From assembly GCF_047971885.1 (NCBI RefSeq), contig NZ_JBKEAE010000183.1:1-64000 (forward strand): a stretch of 64,000 bases of DNA. The letters are read 5' to 3'. The notes under the pieces were generated by a model that made no database searches, was not told where the DNA came from, and saw nothing but the letters and a program-made list of their open reading frames with translations. This DNA is from Tropicimonas sp047971885 (lineage in GTDB: Bacteria > Pseudomonadota > Alphaproteobacteria > Rhodobacterales > Rhodobacteraceae). Below, piece by piece: positions 42,211 through 51,323 of the stretch (positions are counted from its first letter, which is position 1; each line of letters begins with the position of its first letter). The position numbers and the translations under genes were made by a program.

Positions 42211-43628
42211 TCCCCGTACTTGGTATCGAAAAACTCACCGTCGCCATCCTCGGCCTCGGTCGTTCCGGCCTGACGGCGGCGCGGGCGGTGCAGGCAGGCG
42301 GCGGGCGCGCCGTCTGCTGGGACGACGGGGCGCCGGGGCGCGAGCGGGCCGGGGCCGAGGGGTTCGAACTGCGTGATTTTACCCGCCCGGGCGCGCTCGA
42401 CGATGTGGCGATGCTGGTCACCTCGCCCGGTATCCCGCATCTTTATCCTGCCCCGCACCCCGCCATCGCGGCGGCGCTTGGGGCGGGGGTGCCGGTCGAT
42501 AACGATATCGGCCTTTTCTTCCGTTCGCTGGCCGTGCCCGAATGGGACAGCTTCGATGTGCCGCCCAGGGTGGTGGCGGTGACCGGCTCGAACGGCAAAG
42601 CGACCACGGCGGCGCTGATCGCGCATCTGCTCGATGCCGCCGGGCGCGAGGTGCAGCTTGCCGGCAACATCGGGCGCGGGGTTCTGGATATCGACCCGCC
42701 GGGCGACGGCGGGGTGGTGGTGCTGGAACTCAGCTCGTACCAGACCGATCTGGCCCGCGCGCTGACGCCCGATATCGCCGTCTTCACCAACCTGTCGCCC
42801 GACCACCTCGACCGGCATGCCGGCTATGGCGGTTATCTGGCGGCCAAACGGCGGCTCTTTGCCGAGGGCGGGCCGGACCGCGCGGTGATCGGCGTGGACG
42901 AGACCGAGGGGTTGTTCCTTGCCGGCCAGATCGCCGAAGGCCCTTCCGACGACCGGGTGATCCGGGTGTCGGCGGCCCGCAGGCTTGCCGGGCCGGGCTG
43001 GTCGGTTTTCGCCCGCAAGGGGTTTCTCAGCGAATATCGCAAGGGGCGGCAGGTCGCCTCGATCGACCTGCGCGGGGTGCGCGGTCTGCCGGGGGCGCAT
43101 AACCACCAGAATGCCTGCGCCGCCTATGCGGTCGCGCGTTCGCTGGGCCTTGCGCCGCGGGTGATCGAACAGGGCCTGCACGGTTATGCCGGCCTGCCGC
43201 ATCGCAGCCAGATCGTGGCAGTCAGGGATGGCGTGACCTTTGTCAACGACAGCAAGGCGACCAATGTCGACAGTGCCGCGCGCGCGTTGCAGGCCTTCGG
43301 CCGTATCCGCTGGATATGCGGCGGGCTGGAAAAGGGTGGCGGGCTCGACGGGTTGCACCCCCATCTCGGCAATGTCGCGCGCGCCTATGTGATCGGGCGT
43401 GAGGCCGGACATTTCGCCATGGGGTTGGGGCAGGGGGTCGAGGCCGAGATCTGCGGCACGATGGAGAATGCGGTTGCCCGCGCGGTGGCCGATGCCCAAC
43501 CGGGCGAGACCGTTCTGCTGGCCCCGGCGGCGGCCAGCTTCGACCAGTACGACAGTTTCGAGCGGCGCGGCGAGGATTTCGTCGCCCGGCTTCGGACGCT
43601 GGGGATCGGGGAGGATATCGACGGCTGA
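42207..43628 (+). CDS. murD: UDP-MurNAc-L-alanine-D-glutamate ligase MurD
   Basis: A 473-residue Mur ligase that adds D-glutamate. The family N-terminus (IPVLGIEKLTVAILGLGRSG) begins at a TTG at 42207, where relatives have ATG; a GTG at 42168 would add 13 unrelated residues. The ATP loop reads VTGSNGKATTAAL, with Ala where Ser or Thr is usual. The central NLSPDHLDRHAGYGGYLAAK and C-terminal FVNDSKATNVDSAARALQAF segments are typical. The weak start may result from insertion of the preceding small gene. It is followed by an antisense gene rather than by ftsW. Confidence 0.94.
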   Translation: MIPVLGIEKLTVAILGLGRSGLTAARAVQAGGGRAVCWDDGAPGRERAGAEGFELRDFTRPGALDDVAMLVTSPGIPHLYPAPHPAIAAALGAGVPVDNDIGLFFRSLAVPEWDSFDVPPRVVAVTGSNGKATTAALIAHLLDAAGREVQLAGNIGRGVLDIDPPGDGGVVVLELSSYQTDLARALTPDIAVFTNLSPDHLDRHAGYGGYLAAKRRLFAEGGPDRAVIGVDETEGLFLAGQIAEGPSDDRVIRVSAARRLAGPGWSVFARKGFLSEYRKGRQVASIDLRGVRGLPGAHNHQNACAAYAVARSLGLAPRVIEQGLHGYAGLPHRSQIVAVRDGVTFVNDSKATNVDSAARALQAFGRIRWICGGLEKGGGLDGLHPHLGNVARAYVIGREAGHFAMGLGQGVEAEICGTMENAVARAVADAQPGETVLLAPAAASFDQYDSFERRGEDFVARLRTLGIGEDIDG

Positions 43629-43903
43629 GGAGAATGGTGGCCAGGTTCGCCGCCAGGCGCTTTGCCAACGTCAGTACCAGTTTCAAAATCGTGCTCGGAT
43701 GTGGTTGGCATAATGTGCCAAGTTCCGGGGTTGGAGCGCCTGTCCACTGCCATGCGCTGGCGCGTCTTGCGCAACACTCGGATAACAGCAATGTCCGCCG
43801 CGCCGGCCTTGTGCCGAGATATCGTGTATCGGGAAATTACCCGGGGCGATGGTGCGGGCAGCGCTTCCCGGTCCGGTAAAACGTCGGAATGCGACAGGAG
43901 GGC

Positions 43904-45097
43904 TTACCTTTCCCTGTCGGCGATGGCGGTCCCGGCCGCCCAGCCCGACGACCATGCCCACTGGAAGTTGAAGCCGCCGAGCCAGCCGGTCACATCGATG
44001 CATTCGCCGACGAAATAAAGCCCCGGAACCTCGCGCGCCTCCATCGTCCGCGACGAGAGCGCGCCGGTGTCGACCCCGCCGAGCGTCACCTCGGCGGTGC
44101 GGTAGCCTTCGCTGCCCGAAGGGGTCAGCCGCCAGTCGGAAATGGCGCGTGCCAGCCGGCGCAGCGCATTGTCGTTCTGATCGGCAAGGTTTCCCGTCAG
44201 CCCCGTTTCCGCGATGACAAGCTGCGCCAGCCGTGCCGGCAGAAGGTCCGCAAGCCCGGTCGATAGCGCCCGGCGGCCATGCGCCGCACGCCGCTGCCGC
44301 AGGATGTCGAAAGGATCGGTGCCGGGGCAGAGATCGACCGCGATCGGATCGCCCTCGCGCCAGCAGGACGAGATTTGCAGGATCGCCGGTCCGGACAGCC
44401 CACGATGGGTGAAAATCAGCGCCTCGCGGAAGGCTGCGCCGTTGCACGAAACCTCCGCTTCAGCCGAAACGCCAGCCAGCGGTTTCAGTTTTTCGAGCGT
44501 GGCTCCGCCGAAGGTCAGCGGAACAAGGGCCGGCCGGGTTTCGGTGACGGGAATGCCGAAGGTCTCCGCAATCGAGTAGGCAAGCCCGGTCGCGCCCATC
44601 CCGGGGATGGACTTGCCCCCGGTCGCCACCACGAGGTTGCGCGCCCGGACCATCGTTTCGCGCGCTCCCCGGCGGAGGTGGACGGCAAAGCCGCCGGCAT
44701 CCCGCCGGATTTCGCCAATTCCGGTGCCGAGCCACAACTCCGCGCCGGCACGGACCATCCCGGCGCGAAGCATCGCCACGATTTCCGCCGCCGATCCGTT
44801 GCAGAACAGCTGACCAAGGGTCTTTTCGTGCCAGGCGATCCCGTGGCGTTCCACCAGTTCGATGAAATCCCACTGCGTGTAGCGTCCAAGCGCCGATTTG
44901 CAGAAATGCGGGTTGGCGCCCAGAAAGTTGCCGGACGTGGTGTGGAGATTGGTGAAGTTGCAGCGCCCGCCGCCCGAGATGCGGATCTTCTCTCCCGGGG
45001 CCCGTGCGTGATCCACCACCAGACAGCGCCCGCCCGCATGGGCGGCGCACATCATGCCGGCGGCGCCGGCGCCGAGAATGATCGTATCGACCTGCAT
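43904..45097 (-). CDS. HI0933/YhiN-family FAD-dependent oxidoreductase
   Basis: A 397-residue flavoprotein of the HI0933 (YhiN/BaiN-like) family. FAD-binding motif TIILGAGAAGMMCAAHAGG, then GEKIRISGGGRCNFTNLHTT, ATGGKSIPGMGATGLAYSIA, and the C-terminal GLYFVGECIDVTGWLGGFNF that closes the FAD site. Function is uncertain; some relatives reduce bile-acid intermediates. It is encoded against the direction of the dcw cluster between murD and ftsW and is flanked by 275 and 152 bp of non-coding DNA. It therefore interrupts the cluster and implies a separate promoter for ftsW onward. GC content is like that of its neighbours. Confidence 0.9.
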   Translation of the reverse strand: MQVDTIILGAGAAGMMCAAHAGGRCLVVDHARAPGEKIRISGGGRCNFTNLHTTSGNFLGANPHFCKSALGRYTQWDFIELVERHGIAWHEKTLGQLFCNGSAAEIVAMLRAGMVRAGAELWLGTGIGEIRRDAGGFAVHLRRGARETMVRARNLVVATGGKSIPGMGATGLAYSIAETFGIPVTETRPALVPLTFGGATLEKLKPLAGVSAEAEVSCNGAAFREALIFTHRGLSGPAILQISSCWREGDPIAVDLCPGTDPFDILRQRRAAHGRRALSTGLADLLPARLAQLVIAETGLTGNLADQNDNALRRLARAISDWRLTPSGSEGYRTAEVTLGGVDTGALSSRTMEAREVPGLYFVGECIDVTGWLGGFNFQWAWSSGWAAGTAIADRER

Positions 45098-45249
45098 GGC
45101 TCTCCTGACCACGCGCGGCAGGGTGGTGCAAGCCGCGCCGGTGGCCGGGGTAGTGCGAATGGCGTCATTTTACTGGATTAATGGCTTTCTGCGGGCTACA
45201 CTTCGCACAGACCCGGAAAACCGGGCAGAGGCAGAGTGGCAGTAATTTC

Positions 45250-46416
45250 ATGACGGAAATGGTCTACGGAGCCGCGCCCGTACGGGCTGGCGATCCGGTA
45301 TTACCGCGCTGGTGGCGGACGGTCGACAAATGGTCGATGTCCGCGATCCTGATCCTTTTTGGCATAGGGTTGTTGCTGGGGCTGGCCGCGTCGCCGCCGC
45401 TCGCCGCGCGCAACGGACTCGACTCGTTCTATTACGTGCAACGGCAGGTGTTTTTCGGCGGGTTGTCGATTCTGGTCATGCTGTGGGTGTCGATGCTGTC
45501 GCCCGCGCTCGTCCGCCGGCTTGCCGTACTGGCGTTCTTCGCGGCATTCGCCTCGCTGGTCGTCCTGCCGTTCCTCGGAACCGATTTCGGCAAGGGCGCG
45601 GTGCGCTGGTATTCGCTCGGCTTTGCATCGGTCCAGCCGTCGGAATTTCTCAAGCCCGTCTTCGTCGTCTTCGCCGCCTGGCTCATGGCGGCGAGTCAGG
45701 AGGTGAACGGCCCGCCGGGCAAGTCGATTTCCTTTGTTCTCGTGATCATGATCGTGGCGCTTCTGGCGCTGCAGCCCGATTTCGGGCAGGCGGCGCTGAC
45801 ATTGTTTGCCTGGGGGGTGATGTATTTCGTCGCCGGGGCTCCGATCTTCCTGCTGGTGGTCATCGCCGCCGGTGTGGTCGGGGTCGGGATGACGGCCTAT
45901 AACGCGTCGGAGCATTTCGCCCGCCGGATCGACGGCTTCCTGTCGCCCGAGGTCGATCCGCGCACCCAGCTCGGCTATGCCACCAATGCCATTCAGGAGG
46001 GCGGTTTCTTCGGTGTCGGCGTTGGCGAGGGGCAGGTGAAATGGTCGCTGCCCGATGCGCATACCGATTTCATCATCGCCGTTGCCGCCGAGGAGTACGG
46101 CCTGGTTCTGGTGATCCTCATCATCGCACTCTATACGCTGATCGTCTCGCGCTCTCTTTTCCGGCTGATGCGCGAACGCGATCCGTTCATCCGGCTGGCC
46201 GGAACGGGGCTTGCCTGCATGTTCGGCGTGCAGGCGATGATCAACATGGGGGTTGCGGTGCGTCTGCTGCCGGCCAAGGGGATGACCCTGCCGTTCGTCA
46301 GCTACGGCGGATCGTCGCTGATCGCGGGCGGGATCGCGGTTGGCATGTTGCTCGCCTTCACCCGCAAACGGCCGCAGGGCGAGATCGCCGATATCTTCCA
46401 GCGCAGGGTTCCGTGA
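45250..46416 (+). CDS. ftsW: Lipid II glycosyltransferase / division protein FtsW
   Basis: A 388-residue SEDS-family membrane protein that polymerises septal glycan together with FtsI. About ten membrane segments. Typical SEDS sequences: VRWYSLGFASVQPSEFLKPV, LLALQPDFGQAALTL, GVGVGEGQVKWSLPDAHTDF, AVAAEEYGLV and TLPFVSYGGSSLIAGG. The start at 45250 has only a weak Shine-Dalgarno. The preceding gene is antisense, so a promoter should lie in 45098-45249; TGGATT-N17-TACACT (45174-45202) is a weak candidate. It ends in a TGA that overlaps the murG start region. Confidence 0.95.
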   Translation: MTEMVYGAAPVRAGDPVLPRWWRTVDKWSMSAILILFGIGLLLGLAASPPLAARNGLDSFYYVQRQVFFGGLSILVMLWVSMLSPALVRRLAVLAFFAAFASLVVLPFLGTDFGKGAVRWYSLGFASVQPSEFLKPVFVVFAAWLMAASQEVNGPPGKSISFVLVIMIVALLALQPDFGQAALTLFAWGVMYFVAGAPIFLLVVIAAGVVGVGMTAYNASEHFARRIDGFLSPEVDPRTQLGYATNAIQEGGFFGVGVGEGQVKWSLPDAHTDFIIAVAAEEYGLVLVILIIALYTLIVSRSLFRLMRERDPFIRLAGTGLACMFGVQAMINMGVAVRLLPAKGMTLPFVSYGGSSLIAGGIAVGMLLAFTRKRPQGEIADIFQRRVP

Positions 46417-47507
46417 TGGCCGCGCCGCTTCTGGTCATTGCCGCGGGTGGAACGGGCGGGCACATGTTTCCCGCGCAGGCACTGGCCGAGGCGATGCTCG
46501 GTCGCGGCTGGCGGGTGCGGCTTTCCACCGATGCGCGCGGCGCGCGCTACGCGGGCGGATTTCCCGAAGAGGTCGGGATTGTCGAGACCGCTTCGGCGAC
46601 CTTTGCTCGCGGCGGTGCGGCGGCGAAGGCGGTTGTCCCCTTGCGCATAGCGGGCGGGGTGATGGCCGCTGCAACCCGGATGATGCTGGACCGGCCGGCC
46701 ATTGTGGTGGGTTTCGGCGGTTATCCGGCGATCCCTGCGATGTCGGCGGCGTGGGCGCTGCGGCTGCCGCGGATGATCCACGAGCAGAACGGCGTTCTCG
46801 GCCGGGTCAACGAGGTATTCGCCGGCCGCGTCGATGCGATCGCCTGCGGGACATGGCCGACCGGCCTTCCCGACGGGGTCGAGGGGGTCCATACCGGCAA
46901 CCCGGTTCGGGCCGCCGTCATGGAACGGGCCGGCGCGCCCTATATTCCGCCGGGCGATTACCCGATGTCGATCCTCGTGATCGGCGGCAGCCAGGGCGCG
47001 CGCGTTCTCTCCGATGTGGTACCCCCGGCGATTGCCGCCCTGCCGATGGACATGCTCCGCCATATCCGCATCGCGCACCAGGCGCGGGGCGAGGATATGG
47101 AGCGGGTGGCCAAATATTATGCCGACCATGCGATCGACGCCGACGTGCAGCCGTTCTTCGACGACGTTCCCGCCCGCATGGCCGAGGCGCAGCTTGTCGT
47201 CTCGCGCGCCGGCGCGTCGTCGATTGCCGATATCAGCGTGATCGGGCGGCCATCGATCCTGATCCCCTATGCCGCCGCGGCGGGCGATCACCAGACCGCC
47301 AACGCGCGCGGGCTGGTCGATGCCGGCGCCGCGATCCTGATTCCCGAATCGGCGCTTGCGGTCGATGCGCTTTCCGAGCAGATAGCGACCGTTCTTTCGC
47401 AGCCGCGCGGTGCCACCCTGATGGCGCAGGCCGCGCTGGCGCAGGGGCGCGCCGATGCGACGGAACGGCTGGTCGAAATGGTCGAGGACTTGTCCGGCCG
47501 GAAATGA
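46416..47507 (+). CDS. murG: UDP-GlcNAc:lipid I N-acetylglucosaminyltransferase MurG
   Basis: A 363-residue peripheral membrane GT28 glycosyltransferase that converts lipid I to lipid II. N-terminal loop AAGGTGGHMFPAQALAEAML, GFGGYPAIPAMSAAW, HEQNGVLGRVN, and the UDP-GlcNAc site with IGGSQGARVLSDVVP and VVSRAGASSIADISVIGRPS. ATG at 46416; a GTG directly before it at 46413 would overlap the ftsW stop (GTGA). murC follows after 32 bp. Confidence 0.96.
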   Translation: MAAPLLVIAAGGTGGHMFPAQALAEAMLGRGWRVRLSTDARGARYAGGFPEEVGIVETASATFARGGAAAKAVVPLRIAGGVMAAATRMMLDRPAIVVGFGGYPAIPAMSAAWALRLPRMIHEQNGVLGRVNEVFAGRVDAIACGTWPTGLPDGVEGVHTGNPVRAAVMERAGAPYIPPGDYPMSILVIGGSQGARVLSDVVPPAIAALPMDMLRHIRIAHQARGEDMERVAKYYADHAIDADVQPFFDDVPARMAEAQLVVSRAGASSIADISVIGRPSILIPYAAAAGDHQTANARGLVDAGAAILIPESALAVDALSEQIATVLSQPRGATLMAQAALAQGRADATERLVEMVEDLSGRK

Positions 47508-47539
47508 ACATAAATGACATTGAGAGACGAGCATAGATC

Positions 47540-48955
47540 ATGGACGGAAGCACGCTGATGAACGCGGTCACCAAACTGCCCACCGATGTCGGGCCGATCC
47601 ACTTCGTCGGGATCGGCGGCATCGGCATGTCGGGGATCGCCGAGGTGCTGATGACCCATGGCTATTCCGTCCAGGGTTCGGACCTGAAAGCCTCGAAAAT
47701 CACCGAACGGCTGGAGCGGCTCGGGGCGCGGGTGTTCATCGGCCAGCGGGCGGAAAATCTCGACGGCGCCGAGGTTGTGGTGATCTCCTCGGCGATCAAG
47801 CCGGGCAATCCCGAACTGGACGAGGCGCGGCGGCATGGCCTGCCGGTGGTGCGCCGGGCCGAGATGCTGGCCGAACTGATGCGCCTGAAATCGAATGTCG
47901 CCGTCGCCGGCACCCACGGCAAGACGACCACCACCACCATGGTGGCGACACTTCTCGATGCCGGCGGGATCGACCCGACTGTGATCAACGGCGGTATCAT
48001 CCATGCCTACGGCTCGAACGCGCGGGCCGGGCAGGGCGAGTGGATGGTGGTCGAGGCCGACGAGAGCGACGGCACCTTCAACCGCCTGCCTGCTACCATT
48101 GCCATCGTCACCAACATCGACCCCGAGCATATGGAGCACTGGGGTTCGATCGAGAATCTGCGCCAGGGATTTTACGACTTCGTGTCGAACATCCCGTTCT
48201 ACGGGCTGGCCGTCTGCTGCACCGATCACCCAGAGGTGCAGGCGCTTGTCGGCCGGATCACCGACAGCAGGGTGATGACCTTCGGCTGCAACGCCCAGGC
48301 CGACGTGCGCGCGGTGAACCTGCGCTCTCAGGGCGGGGTGGCGCATTTCGATATCGAACTTCACGCCGAGGATGCGGTGATCGAGGAGTGCACGCTGCCG
48401 ATGCCGGGCGATCACAACGTCTCGAACGCGCTCGCGGCGGTGACGGTGGCGCGCCATCTGGGCATGAAGCGCGATGAGATTCGCGCCGCCCTGGCGGATT
48501 TCGGCGGGGTCAACCGGCGCTTCACCCGTGTGGGCGAGGTGAACGGTGTCACCATCATCGACGATTACGGGCACCACCCGGTCGAGATCGCGGCGGTGCT
48601 GAAAGCGGCGCGTCAGGCCAGTGACGGCCGGGTGATCGCGGTGCACCAGCCGCACCGCTACTCGCGCCTGTCGAACCTGTTCGAGGAATTCTGCGCCTGT
48701 TTCAACGAGGCCGACGTGGTTGCCATCGCCGAGGTCTATGCCGCCGGCGAGGATCCGATCGAGGGCGCCGATCGCGACGCACTGGTCGCCGGGCTGGTCC
48801 GCCACGGCCACCGCCATGCGCGGGCGCTGCTGAGCGAGGACGATCTGGAACGGCTGGTGCGCGAGCAGACCCGGCCCGGCGATATGGTCGTGTGTCTCGG
48901 GGCCGGCACGATCAGCGCATGGGCGAACAATCTGCCGGAGCGGCTGAACCGCTGA
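47540..48955 (+). CDS. murC: UDP-N-acetylmuramate-L-alanine ligase MurC
   Basis: A 471-residue Mur ligase adding the first amino acid of the stem peptide. HFVGIGGIGMSGIAEVL at the N-terminus, ATP loop AGTHGKTTTTTMVATLL, VVEADESDGTFNRLPA, NIDPEHMEHWGS and the C-terminal DDYGHHPVEIAAVLKAAR with VHQPHRYSRLSNLFEEF. The second in-frame ATG (47558, MNAVTKLP) matches relatives better and could be the true start. DUF2484 follows about 130 bp later. Confidence 0.96.
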   Translation: MDGSTLMNAVTKLPTDVGPIHFVGIGGIGMSGIAEVLMTHGYSVQGSDLKASKITERLERLGARVFIGQRAENLDGAEVVVISSAIKPGNPELDEARRHGLPVVRRAEMLAELMRLKSNVAVAGTHGKTTTTTMVATLLDAGGIDPTVINGGIIHAYGSNARAGQGEWMVVEADESDGTFNRLPATIAIVTNIDPEHMEHWGSIENLRQGFYDFVSNIPFYGLAVCCTDHPEVQALVGRITDSRVMTFGCNAQADVRAVNLRSQGGVAHFDIELHAEDAVIEECTLPMPGDHNVSNALAAVTVARHLGMKRDEIRAALADFGGVNRRFTRVGEVNGVTIIDDYGHHPVEIAAVLKAARQASDGRVIAVHQPHRYSRLSNLFEEFCACFNEADVVAIAEVYAAGEDPIEGADRDALVAGLVRHGHRHARALLSEDDLERLVREQTRPGDMVVCLGAGTISAWANNLPERLNR

Positions 48956-49084
48956 TGGAAGGGCGGCCGCCGCAACGCGGGCCGGGGCCATGATGAAGGT
49001 ACGTTGCCGGCGGCTTTCCGCGTACTTCGCTTCGGCGCGGGCAACCGGCCGCGTTACCTGCGGCGGCCATGCGCGGGGGAGCCG

Positions 49085-49357
49085 ATGAACAGTTCGCTGC
49101 TGCTGGTCTGCCTCTGGGTGATCGTCGCGTCGGTTCTGGCGATAATACCGTCACGCCACGGGCACTGGCCGGCAGCGGTAATGCTGATCGTTGCCGGCGT
49201 TCCCCTGCTTGGCTATGTGACCTATCAGAATGGCGCGCTGGTCGGATTGCTGGTTCTGGCGGCAGGCGCGTCGGTCCTGCGCTGGCCACTGGTTTTCCTG
49301 TGGCGGCGCCTGCGCAAACGATACTCGAAACGGCACGGGGCCGAACCGGAGGTTTAG
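49085..49357 (+). CDS. DUF2484 membrane protein
   Basis: A 90-residue protein with three hydrophobic segments (LLLVCLWVIVASVLAIIPS, WPAAVMLIVAGVPLLGYVTY, ALVGLLVLAAGASVL) and a basic C-terminus (RRLRKRYSKRH). It matches DUF2484 in size, topology and location between murC and murB, a position characteristic of Rhodobacterales. Function unknown; the place in the cluster suggests a role at the membrane in envelope synthesis. GGGGGAG precedes the ATG at 49085. murB starts 2 bp after its stop. Confidence 0.88.
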   Translation: MNSSLLLVCLWVIVASVLAIIPSRHGHWPAAVMLIVAGVPLLGYVTYQNGALVGLLVLAAGASVLRWPLVFLWRRLRKRYSKRHGAEPEV

Positions 49358-49359
49358 CA

Positions 49360-50307
49360 GTGGCATTGCCCGGGGAAATGGAGGTTCGCGGAACGCTTCA
49401 GGCGAACCAGCCGCTCGACCGGCTGACCTGGCTGCGGGTCGGCGGGCCGGCCGAGTGGCTGTTCCAGCCCGCCGATCGTGACGATCTCTGCCACTTCCTG
49501 TCCCGTCTCGATCCGGCAATCGCGGTATTTCCCATCGGCGTCGGATCGAACCTGATCGTGCGCGATGGCGGGATTCGCGGGGTGGTGATCCGGCTGGGGC
49601 GCGGGTTCAACGATATCGCCTGTTCAGGCGGCGTGGTGACCGCCGGAGCGGCGGCGCTTGACGCGCATGTGGCGCGCAGGGCGGCGTCGGCGGGGCTGGA
49701 TCTGACCTTCCTGCGCACCATTCCGGGTGCCATTGGCGGCGCGGTCAGGATGAACGCGGGCTGCTATGGCAGCTACATCGCCGACCACCTGATCGACGCC
49801 GAGGCGGTGACGCGGGGCGGCGATATCGTCCGGCTGACCCCCGATGCGCTGGATTTCCGCTATCGCCACACGGCGCTGCCGCCCGGCTGGGTGGTGACCG
49901 GGGCGCGGTTTCGTGCTGCGCCGGGCGATCCGGACGCGCTGGCGCGGCGGATGGACGAGCAGATCGCCAGGCGTGACGCCAGCCAGCCGACACGGGAGCG
50001 TTCGGCCGGCTCGACCTTCCGCAATCCGGCCGGATTCAGCTCGACCGGGCGCGACGACGACACGCACGAACTCAAGGCATGGAAGGTCATCGATGACGCA
50101 GGCATGCGGGGCGCCCGGCTCGGCGGTGCGCAAATGTCCGAAAAACACAGCAACTTTCTGCTGAACGCCGATAATGCCACTGCCGCCGAGCTTGAGGGGC
50201 TGGGCGAACTGGTTAGAAAAAATGTTTACCGTAACAGCGGTATAGAGCTAGAGTGGGAAATCATGAGGGTCGGTGAACCGGCCCCGGAGTCCGGCCGGGA
50301 AAACTGA
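49360..50307 (+). CDS. murB: UDP-N-acetylenolpyruvoylglucosamine reductase MurB
   Basis: A 315-residue FAD enzyme that reduces the MurA product to UDP-MurNAc with NADPH. FAD loop TWLRVGGPAEWLFQPAD, GVGSNLIVRDGGIRGVVIRL, IPGAIGGAVRMNAGCYGSYI, the catalytic serine in SAGSTFRNPAGF and the final glutamate region ELEWEIMRVG. Start: a GTG at 49360 with a perfect GGAGG 8 nt upstream. An ATG at 49378 is possible but has no comparable ribosome-binding site. Confidence 0.95.
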   Translation: MALPGEMEVRGTLQANQPLDRLTWLRVGGPAEWLFQPADRDDLCHFLSRLDPAIAVFPIGVGSNLIVRDGGIRGVVIRLGRGFNDIACSGGVVTAGAAALDAHVARRAASAGLDLTFLRTIPGAIGGAVRMNAGCYGSYIADHLIDAEAVTRGGDIVRLTPDALDFRYRHTALPPGWVVTGARFRAAPGDPDALARRMDEQIARRDASQPTRERSAGSTFRNPAGFSSTGRDDDTHELKAWKVIDDAGMRGARLGGAQMSEKHSNFLLNADNATAAELEGLGELVRKNVYRNSGIELEWEIMRVGEPAPESGREN

Positions 50308-50408
50308 TCCGGCAAACAGGCAGCGGAACGGCGGCGCCAGGCGGCCTTCCATCGGAATAATCGGGAAAACCCCTGATTTAACAGGGAATCCCGGGAAACG
50401 AGGCGGGT

Positions 50409-51323
50409 ATGTCGAGCAGGACAGACCCCAGTGTGGCGGTCCTCATGGGGGGGCCTTCGGCGGAACGCGAGGTATCGCTTTCCTCCGGGCACGAATGTGC
50501 GGCGGCACTGCGGGGCGAGGGATTTCAGGTCACCGAACTGGACGCGGGTCCGGATCTTGCGGCGCGTCTGGCCGGATTGCGGCCCGATGTCGCCTTCAAC
50601 GCGCTGCACGGACGCTGGGGCGAGGATGGCTGCGTGCAGGGCCTGCTGGAATGGCTGCGCATCCCCTATACCCATTCCGGCGTGCTGGCCTCGGCGCTGA
50701 CCATGGACAAGGAGCGGACCAAGGCCGCCTATCGCGCGGCCGGCCTGCCGGTGGCGGAAAGCCGGCTGGCCTGTGCCGCCGAGGTGCGCGCCCGCCATGT
50801 GATGGAGCCGCCCTATGTGGTGAAGCCCTATAACGAAGGCTCGTCGGTCGGGGTCTATCTGGTGCACGAGGCGGCCAATGGCCCGCCGCAGCTTTCCCCC
50901 GACATGCCCGAAATCGTCATGGTCGAGAAATTCGCCCCGGGCCGGGAGCTGACCACAACCGTCATGGGCGACCGCGCGCTGACCGTCACCGATATCCTGA
51001 CCGACGGCTGGTACGATTACGACGCGAAATACAAGCCGGGCGGCTCGCGCCACGTTCTGCCGGCGGATGTGCCGCAGGAGATTTTCGACGCCTGCCTCGA
51101 TTTTGCCCTGCGTGCCCACAAGGCGCTCGGCTGCCGGGGCATCAGCCGCACCGATTTCCGCTGGGACGAGGCGCGCGGGCGCGACGGGCTGGTGCTGCTG
51201 GAGACCAACAACCAGCCGGGCATGACGCCGACCTCGCTCGCCCCCGAACAGGCGGCCCATTGCGGGATCGGCTTCGGGGCGCTCTGCCGCTGGCTGGTGG
51301 AGGATGCCTCGTGCGATCGCTAG
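50409..51323 (+). CDS. ddl: D-alanine-D-alanine ligase
   Basis: A 304-residue ATP-grasp ligase that makes the D-Ala-D-Ala dipeptide used by MurF. VAVLMGGPSAEREVSLSSG at the N-terminus, NALHGRWGEDGCVQGLLE, TMDKERTKAAYRAAGLPV, VVKPYNEGSSVGVYLV, GCRGISRTDFRWDE and the C-terminal LLETNNQPGMTPTSLAPEQA, which carries Mg ligands. It follows murB by 101 bp. ftsQ begins within its last codons. Confidence 0.96.
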   Translation: MSSRTDPSVAVLMGGPSAEREVSLSSGHECAAALRGEGFQVTELDAGPDLAARLAGLRPDVAFNALHGRWGEDGCVQGLLEWLRIPYTHSGVLASALTMDKERTKAAYRAAGLPVAESRLACAAEVRARHVMEPPYVVKPYNEGSSVGVYLVHEAANGPPQLSPDMPEIVMVEKFAPGRELTTTVMGDRALTVTDILTDGWYDYDAKYKPGGSRHVLPADVPQEIFDACLDFALRAHKALGCRGISRTDFRWDEARGRDGLVLLETNNQPGMTPTSLAPEQAAHCGIGFGALCRWLVEDASCDR

